NCBI GenBank assembly: GCA_045588345.1
Contig: JAZNDZ010000007.1
Coordinates: forward strand, 1 to 19,780
Direction of reading: 5' to 3'
Length of the DNA: 19,780 bases
DNA from: HGM04593 sp045588345
GTDB lineage: Bacteria; Bacteroidota; Bacteroidia; Bacteroidales; Bacteroidaceae
Shown: positions 14,189 to 19,780 of the stretch, one piece after another
Numbering within the stretch: the stretch's first letter is position 1
How the letters are laid out: each line of letters opens with the position of its first letter
Made by a program: the position numbers and the translations under genes
The notes under the pieces: generated by a model
What the model was told of the DNA's origin: nothing
The model's input: the letters and a program-made list of their open reading frames with translations, nothing else
Databases searched by the model: none

Positions 14189-16489
14189 TTACTGCGTAAT
14201 CTTTACTCCTACAAAGAATGTACGTGGTTGTGTGGGCCCGTAGAAGTATCCCGAATCGCGGAACTCTCCCTTGTCAAGGTCCTTCTGGAAACTGTTGAAA
14301 ATGTTCTGTATTCCTGCATTAAGTTCAAGGTTTATATGGTCGTGCAGAATGAATGTATATGCAGCCTTGAAGTTGAGGTCAAAGAAGTCGGGGGTTGTCT
14401 CCATACGGTCTTTGTCGATGTAGCCGGCATAGTGGGGCACAATCATTGAACCTGTATATGTTCCTGTGAGTGAAAGATTGAAACGCTTGAGTGGTGATGA
14501 TGTCAAGGTAAAATATCCGTAATAGTCGGGTGTTCGCATCATGCGTCTGGTGGTGAGCGGGGTCCCATCAACCTCCGTCCAGATTTCTGCGCTCTTGTAA
14601 CGGCTTTGCTGTGCAGTGAATCCTAACTGTAGCGAGATGTCATTGCCGTGGGCAATCTTGGCATCTATATTTGCTCCGTACACACGTGCTCCGTCACCAT
14701 TGCGACGCTCTTTCATCGCATGGCCTTCGGTGTTCAGGCCTATGTCCTCAAGGATAAACACGTTGTTAAGGTCTGTGTAGAATCCTTCCAAAAGGATATT
14801 TGCCTGCCAGTGCCCGAACTTTGTTGTCCAATCGATTGAACCGCTGAAACTGTTTGAACGTTCTTCCTTAAGGTTCTCGGCAAGCTGTATCTGTACGCCT
14901 TCGCCGCCTACTGCTGTCACGTGCAGGTCCTCGTCGTATGCCTGGGGTGCGCGGAATCCGGTAGAGTATGTCAGGCGTGCCTGGAAATTCCTATTGGGCT
15001 TGAAAAGAAGGTTTACGCGTGGACTTAATATAGGGTCTTTTATAAGGTTGTGCTTGTCCATGCGCAATCCCACGAGCAATGAAAAAAGCTTCATATCCCA
15101 TTCGTTCTGTACAAAGGCGCTGGCTATGCGCACATTTTGTTTCATGTCGCGGTTGTAGCCGGTCATGATGTCGTGCAGTTTGTTTTCCTGATATTCAATG
15201 CCACCTGTGAATACTGCCGGTGAAAACAGGCAGTTGTCCATCTGACCGGTATAAGTGGCACCTGTAATCCATGTTAGGTCATCGGTCTTTCCGTATGCAT
15301 TAGGGTCGCGCTGTGCGCCATAATAACTGTTGCGGTCAATGTGCTGTACCGATGCAAAGAACGAAAGTTTGTGTTTGTACCCTCTCCACCCGATGTCGTA
15401 TGTTACACCTCCGCTGTTTATTACATGCTCTGTCTGTTCTGTTATGTCGCTTTCGTGCGGCTGAAGGTCGAATTTGTTTCCTCCGCGGCGCAGTTCGTTG
15501 GTTGTGTGGTATTCAAGGCTCAGGCGGCTGGTGTAGGTAGGACGGTAGAATGCACGCAAGCCAAAGGTGTTTATGTTCACCTTGCCCAGTTCCGAAAAAC
15601 CATCGCCGTCGTGGTCGTATGGGTTACGGTTGCGATAGTTCTCGTAGAGCGCAATGCCGTATGTGTTGTCCTTTGATACCAGCGAAGCGTTTGCTCCAAC
15701 GCTCTGTTCCCAGCTGTCTCCTCCGTAACAGGCAAGGTTGCTTGTGACCGAGAATGAGTTGCTTGTGGGGTCTTTTGTTATTATGTTCACTGTGCCGCCT
15801 ACTGCATTGGCACCGAACAGTGCCGAACCTCCACCGCGCACAACCTCTACACGCTCAATCATGTTCACAGGAATCTGCTCGAGACCATATACGCCGCTGA
15901 GTGCGCTGACAACAGGCCTGCTGTTTATGAGTACCTGAGAATAAGGGCCTTCGAGGCCGTTTATGCGCACCTGTGGGAATCCGCAGTTCTGGCAGTTGTT
16001 CTCCACACGGAGTCCTGTAATGTAGTTGAGGCTTTTTGCAAGGTCCAGCGAGTTCACAGCATCAAAAAGCTGCATTGATGCTACTGAAACAACTACAGGA
16101 GCATCCTTACGGCTTATCATGTTGCGGTTGGCCGATACTACAAGTTCATCCATCATTACATCCTCAACTTTCAACTTGAAATGTACAACTGAGGTAAATT
16201 CCTTGCTGACAAGTACTTCCTTGGTAACTGTCGTGTAACCCACTGCCGAAACACGCAAGTTGTATTTGCCTGCAGGCAGGTTTCGGAACTCAAACTGTCC
16301 ATCCTCGTTGCTCATTGTGCCATCGCCTGTCTCTTCAATATAAATTGAAGCAAACGGAATGTTTTCTTCAGTAACGTCTACAATAACATGGCCCATAATG
16401 ATGTTCCCTTCTTTAATTCCGTCGGGCGTTGACGCGAAAAGGGATGTCATGCTCATGACAAAAAACAAAACAGATAGAAATCTTCTCAT
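14189..16489 (-). CDS. TonB-dependent outer-membrane receptor with carboxypeptidase-regulatory-like domain
   Basis: This outer-membrane barrel imports a ligand using TonB energy. In 766 residues the order is: signal peptide (1-19, ending SLFA), a carboxypeptidase-regulatory-like beta domain (about 30-107) with SNEDGQFEFRNLPAGKYNLRV, a TonB-box-like DELVVSA near 114, the plug (about 125-240) with RVEVVRGGGSALFGANAVGG and TVNIITKDP, and a 22-strand-type barrel ending FFVGVKITQ. The plug contains a close cysteine pair, C166 and C169, in ENNCQNCGFPQVRINGLEG. No partner SusD gene follows, so it is not a typical glycan-uptake SusC. Related receptors are often annotated for iron or ferric-siderophore uptake, but the ligand cannot be told. 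It is divergent from the C10 protease and has its own -33/-7 promoter. Confidence 0.92.
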   Translation of the reverse strand: MRRFLSVLFFVMSMTSLFASTPDGIKEGNIIMGHVIVDVTEENIPFASIYIEETGDGTMSNEDGQFEFRNLPAGKYNLRVSAVGYTTVTKEVLVSKEFTSVVHFKLKVEDVMMDELVVSANRNMISRKDAPVVVSVASMQLFDAVNSLDLAKSLNYITGLRVENNCQNCGFPQVRINGLEGPYSQVLINSRPVVSALSGVYGLEQIPVNMIERVEVVRGGGSALFGANAVGGTVNIITKDPTSNSFSVTSNLACYGGDSWEQSVGANASLVSKDNTYGIALYENYRNRNPYDHDGDGFSELGKVNINTFGLRAFYRPTYTSRLSLEYHTTNELRRGGNKFDLQPHESDITEQTEHVINSGGVTYDIGWRGYKHKLSFFASVQHIDRNSYYGAQRDPNAYGKTDDLTWITGATYTGQMDNCLFSPAVFTGGIEYQENKLHDIMTGYNRDMKQNVRIASAFVQNEWDMKLFSLLVGLRMDKHNLIKDPILSPRVNLLFKPNRNFQARLTYSTGFRAPQAYDEDLHVTAVGGEGVQIQLAENLKEERSNSFSGSIDWTTKFGHWQANILLEGFYTDLNNVFILEDIGLNTEGHAMKERRNGDGARVYGANIDAKIAHGNDISLQLGFTAQQSRYKSAEIWTEVDGTPLTTRRMMRTPDYYGYFTLTSSPLKRFNLSLTGTYTGSMIVPHYAGYIDKDRMETTPDFFDLNFKAAYTFILHDHINLELNAGIQNIFNSFQKDLDKGEFRDSGYFYGPTQPRTFFVGVKITQ

Positions 16490-16517
16490 ATATATAATGT
16501 ATTAATTTTCTGAGATG

Positions 16518-16548
16518 CAAAGGTACAGGATAATACCCGTAGGTGAAA
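16518..16548 (-). promoter_or_regulatory. Bacteroidota promoter for the TonB-dependent receptor
   Basis: On the minus strand TTTC (16545-16548), 19 nt and TACCTTTG (16518-16525) match the -33/-7 consensus with one mismatch in the -33 box and a perfect -7 box. Initiation near 16511 leaves a leader of about 20 nt. Confidence 0.65.
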
Positions 16549-16650
16549 TAACAAGATATTGCTAAACTACCCGTTTCTCTTTAATGTTTTTAGTGAATTT
16601 AATGAAATTAATATCTATTTGCCGCTTTGCTGTGATTTTGCTATAAATAT

Positions 16651-16682
16651 TTTGCTATCACAGACTTTTTATCATATTTTTG
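16651..16682 (+). promoter_or_regulatory. Bacteroidota promoter for the C10 protease
   Basis: TTTG (16651-16654), exactly 20 nt and TATTTTTG (16675-16682) fit the Bacteroidota -33/-7 consensus perfectly in both boxes and spacing. Initiation near 16689 gives a leader of about 20 nt to the ATG at 16710, which also rules out an upstream TTG (16680) as the start because it lies inside the -7 box. Confidence 0.8.
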
Positions 16683-16709
16683 CGCAATAACTTTACAAAA
16701 ACAACTTGT

Positions 16710-19625
16710 ATGAAGAAAACCATTACTTTTTTATCTTTAATCATTTTTTCTGTATATGCAGTTTTTGCAACTCCTATAGACCCGGAAAAAGCTCTTGAAA
16801 CAGCGAATTCATTTTGGAAAGGTCTCTCAAATGTCAAAAAAGCCGTACTGCACCTTTCTGTAAATGATGGCCCTTCCAAAAGCGCAAGCAAGGGTGGAAC
16901 TTCAGGTGCCGATGCCCAATATTATCTTTTTGCACCTGAAAACGGAGAGGGTTTTGTTATTGTGTCGGGTGAAGACCGTCTTTCGCCGATTGTCGGATAT
17001 TCTGTAAACAACAGTATTGGCGAAATGCCGCAGGCACTTGTTGACTTCCTTGACCAATACAGCAACTATGTAGATGATGTGCGTGCCGCAGTTATTGAAC
17101 CTGTAAAGACCACTGCAACCACTGGAGAAAAAATTGAGCCAATGCTCAAGACTACCTGGAACCAAAGTGCCCCTTATAACAATTATTGTCCCGAAGTGAA
17201 CGGCCAAAGAACACCTACCGGCTGTACAGCAACTGCTATGGCGCAGATTATGAAATTCCATGAGTGGCCCAACAAAGCAAAGAAGAATATTGTTTGGACC
17301 AATAACATAACCGGAATAAAAGAAACGGTGAGGCTGACTTCACATACCTACCAATGGAGCAAGATGTTAGACCACTATCGTGATGGTTACACCGCTGAAC
17401 AAGCCGATGCTGTTGCGCAACTAATGGTTGATGTGGGCAAAGCAATAAACAGCAGTTATTCGCTCTCAGGAACCGGCAGTTCTGATATTTATGCATCATA
17501 CGCGCTTGTGAATATCTTTGATTATTCGCCCGATGTAAGTATAATAAGGCGTTCTGAATATACGGAGGATGAGTATATTGCTATTATCAGAGAGAATCTT
17601 GAAGCACGCCAGCCGCTTCTTTATACGGGAATGAGCCAATCCTATGGTTCTGGTCATGCATTCGTTTGCGACGGTATTGACGAGAATAATATGCTCCATA
17701 TCGATTGGGGATGGGATGGGGCATACAATGGTTATTTCGATATGACTTACATGTCGCCCAGCGGAATAGGTATCGGCGGTGGCGACGGCCGTTACAATGT
17801 AGGACAGGCCCTTATCGCTAATATACGCCCACGAGAAAGTGGAGAATCCAATGCCGACGGTGTCCCAACTGTTTATATTATGGATGTTGTGGATGTAAAT
17901 GCTGACATCGCTAACAACGAGGTACCAAAGACTATGCTTGAACAATCGGCTGATTTTGTGAACGGCACAGCTAACGTAAGAATTGTTGCCGGTTTTCTTA
18001 ATTGGTCCCATTCTAGTATTGATTTGTCAATGATTGTCGGTTTTGAAAAGGATGGCGAAATAGTGAGCGCGATGAAAGTTACAGATGCTATGACAATGTC
18101 GTTTCAGGACGATATGGGATATTATATTACATTGCCTGTCAGTAACAACCCATCGGATGAAAACTATCTTGAGAAAGGGACATACACTATAAGTATGTAT
18201 TATGGCGATATTGATGATAATTCTTATTATGTTCGTGGTGCGGAGAATGGCCTCAGGCTTGATGTGGAAGAGAAACAGGTACAGATAAGTAAGATTCTGC
18301 CGGAGGTTGAGGTTACCGAAGTCGCCTTTCATGCCACTCCTTCGTTGAAGGGAGACAGAATAGCCCTTGATGCCAAGTTCAGGAGCAATAACGGCCGCAG
18401 TGCAACGCTCCTCATCACTCCTGTGTTGAATAAGGTGCAACAAGACGGAACCTATACAAGTACTGTGCTGGGTGCCGGTGCAGCACTGATTCAGGTGTAT
18501 GATGACAGAGAAATATTTGCGACATTTGATACAGGTTCAATGATTCCCTCCAATGGTGAATATTTCATATCATTCAAATATAATCTGAGGAATGAGTTTA
18601 TTGACCTCAATAAGACTATCGATAAAGCAACTCTTGTGGATGTCATTGGAAAAAGCAGCAATTTTATTGTTGCAGATCTTTCTGCCGGTGCTGTACCGTC
18701 AATGACGGTTGCGACTGTAAATAAAAGCAATATTGTAAACAATGAGAAGTTGAGTGTTTCAGTCACTGTAAAAAACATATCTTCTACCAATGATGTTTAT
18801 AGTGGTACTTTGGCGGTATTTGTCGAGAATACGGCAACATCCGATAAGTTTGCCTTGACGACTGAAAATGTCAGCAGTTTAGCAAAGGATGAGGAAACTA
18901 CAATCTCTTACAACTCGAATGATTATTTCCCTATAATTCCTCCTGGACGTTACTCTGTTTATGTATGTGAGAGAAAGAATGGTAAATGGGAAAAGATAAG
19001 GCAGTCTTCATCTGCATGTTATTTTTCAATACAGGCAAATAGTATACCAATGCCTTATGCCAATGCAAGGTATGATATAAATGGAGGTGAAAAGGTTAGG
19101 CAAGGTTCCGATTTTGATATAAAGATGGAACTTATATGTATGGACGCTGATTTTAATGGTTATATACAGGTTTCAACCAAGAGTGGACTTGTTTCGTGCA
19201 TCATCAGCGAAAATATTCCAGTTTCTTTGAAGAAAGGTGTTGTGTCAGAAATAGTTGTTCCGTGCAGTTGTAAAGCTAATACAGCGTTGAAGCAGTACAG
19301 GCTAAATGTAAATTGTTATGACAGTAGCAAAAACAAATTAGGTATACTCTCTCACAATACGATAACCTATCCAGGCAATGGATATTTTTGGGTTGCCGAT
19401 GCAACAGCTATTGATGATGTCAGCGAGGGTGAATCTGTTGTTACTGTGAGCAGAGGAAGTATAAATGTCTGTGACACAGATGCTGTGGTGACGGTATACA
19501 CCCTTGACGGAAGGACTGTATATTGCGGTGCAGCAGCGACAGTTCCTGTAGAGAAGGGATTATATGTTGTCACAGTTACTGCTCCAGGCAAGAGTGTAGA
19601 AACAAGAAAGGTGCTTGTAAAGTAA
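16710..19625 (+). CDS. Secreted C10-family cysteine protease (streptopain/interpain-like) with type IX sorting domain
   Basis: This 971-residue exported protease has, in order: a signal peptide (1-20, MKKTITFLSLIIFSVYAVFA); an inhibitory propeptide of Spi/C10 type (about 60-125, YYLFAPENGEGFVIVSGEDR); the C10 catalytic domain (about 145-380) with the nucleophile C172 in TPTGCTATAMAQIMKFHEWP, the general base H316 in GSGHAFVCDG and then HIDWGWDG; about 500 residues of beta-rich, Ig-like modules; and a C-terminal sorting domain with VYTLDGRTVY and KGLYVVTVTAPGKSVETRKV, typical of type IX secretion. Both catalytic residues are intact. Streptopain, P. gingivalis periodontain and P. intermedia interpain A are relatives; interpain A degrades haemoglobin. 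The ATG at 16710 was chosen because it yields a proper signal peptide and follows the promoter. Confidence 0.93.
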   Translation: MKKTITFLSLIIFSVYAVFATPIDPEKALETANSFWKGLSNVKKAVLHLSVNDGPSKSASKGGTSGADAQYYLFAPENGEGFVIVSGEDRLSPIVGYSVNNSIGEMPQALVDFLDQYSNYVDDVRAAVIEPVKTTATTGEKIEPMLKTTWNQSAPYNNYCPEVNGQRTPTGCTATAMAQIMKFHEWPNKAKKNIVWTNNITGIKETVRLTSHTYQWSKMLDHYRDGYTAEQADAVAQLMVDVGKAINSSYSLSGTGSSDIYASYALVNIFDYSPDVSIIRRSEYTEDEYIAIIRENLEARQPLLYTGMSQSYGSGHAFVCDGIDENNMLHIDWGWDGAYNGYFDMTYMSPSGIGIGGGDGRYNVGQALIANIRPRESGESNADGVPTVYIMDVVDVNADIANNEVPKTMLEQSADFVNGTANVRIVAGFLNWSHSSIDLSMIVGFEKDGEIVSAMKVTDAMTMSFQDDMGYYITLPVSNNPSDENYLEKGTYTISMYYGDIDDNSYYVRGAENGLRLDVEEKQVQISKILPEVEVTEVAFHATPSLKGDRIALDAKFRSNNGRSATLLITPVLNKVQQDGTYTSTVLGAGAALIQVYDDREIFATFDTGSMIPSNGEYFISFKYNLRNEFIDLNKTIDKATLVDVIGKSSNFIVADLSAGAVPSMTVATVNKSNIVNNEKLSVSVTVKNISSTNDVYSGTLAVFVENTATSDKFALTTENVSSLAKDEETTISYNSNDYFPIIPPGRYSVYVCERKNGKWEKIRQSSSACYFSIQANSIPMPYANARYDINGGEKVRQGSDFDIKMELICMDADFNGYIQVSTKSGLVSCIISENIPVSLKKGVVSEIVVPCSCKANTALKQYRLNVNCYDSSKNKLGILSHNTITYPGNGYFWVADATAIDDVSEGESVVTVSRGSINVCDTDAVVTVYTLDGRTVYCGAAATVPVEKGLYVVTVTAPGKSVETRKVLVK

Positions 19626-19644
19626 TACTATATCTTTAATAAAG

Positions 19645-19763
19645 AGGGTGACTAAAAAGCAAATTTCTACGTTACGTTTGGCTTCAAAATCCTCATTTAC
19701 GCTTAGTAAACTGCGGTTTTGAAGCCTTCACAAGCCTTGAACTTTACTTTTTATTCACGCCTC
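19645..19763. repeat. 119-nt fold-back sequence of nested inverted repeats
   Basis: Outer arms 19645-19663 and 19743-19763 pair with one bulge and two mismatches (GAGGGTGACTAAAAAGC against the complement of TTTTTATTCACGCCTC). A middle arm GGCTTCAAAA (19680-19689) pairs perfectly with TTTTGAAGCC (19717-19726). An innermost TTTAC/GTAAA pair (19696-19700, 19706-19710) closes a 5-nt loop. No open frame is present. It may terminate the protease transcript, or be a small dispersed palindromic (MITE/REP-like) element. The window ends 17 nt later, so its true boundary is uncertain. Confidence 0.6.
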
Positions 19764-19780
19764 ATACAAAAGAAGGAGAC

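Noticed and set aside
16680..16709. Ten-codon upstream extension of the C10 protease from a TTG
   Set aside because: The TTG is part of the -7 promoter box and the extension would mask a clean signal peptide starting at 16710.

Overview
The window looks like a stretch of Bacteroidales chromosome (Bacteroidota; Prevotella/Bacteroides-like). Four things point there. Promoters upstream of several genes match the Bacteroidota -33/-7 pattern (TTTG, about 20 nt, TAnnTTTG). Starts are AT-rich without Shine-Dalgarno sequences. There is a SusC/BtuB-type TonB-dependent receptor with a carboxypeptidase-regulatory-like N-terminal domain. There is also a C10 (streptopain/interpain-type) protease with a type IX secretion C-terminal sorting domain. 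I saw no tRNA or rRNA gene, CRISPR array or complete insertion sequence.

Layout. Positions 1-141 hold the 3' end of a + strand gene, probably a catalase, which meets lgt tail to tail at a bidirectional terminator. Then comes a long run of minus-strand housekeeping genes. ychF-lgt sits behind its own promoter (2154-2185). polA is followed by an AT-rich membrane acyltransferase. A tightly packed series mnmG, apt, uvrC, dtd, a MazG-like pyrophosphohydrolase and deoC contains two TAATG stop/start overlaps and a second promoter in front of dtd. A perfect 16-bp palindrome matching the chromosomal parS site lies between mnmG and apt, suggesting a position in the origin-proximal ParB-binding domain.

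From 12583 to 14030 there is a compact regulatory module: an ECF sigma factor overlapping a small two-helix membrane protein (candidate anti-sigma), and, divergently, a three-helix membrane protein of DUF6249 type. The divergent intergenic region carries the same bipartite element, TTGTAACCGT-N13-CGTCTA, once on each strand. This reads naturally as two ECF-type promoters, one auto-activating the sigma operon and one driving the membrane protein. It is the most interesting signal in the window.

The right end holds a TonB-dependent receptor (minus) divergent from the secreted C10 protease (plus), each with a recognisable Bacteroidota promoter. After the protease comes a 119-nt fold-back sequence of nested inverted repeats with no coding potential, possibly a small dispersed palindromic element.

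Functionally the housekeeping part covers lipoprotein maturation, ribosome-associated ATPase, DNA replication/repair, tRNA modification and quality control, and nucleotide salvage and sanitation. The accessory part (acyltransferase, ECF module, receptor, protease) concerns the cell envelope and exported functions.
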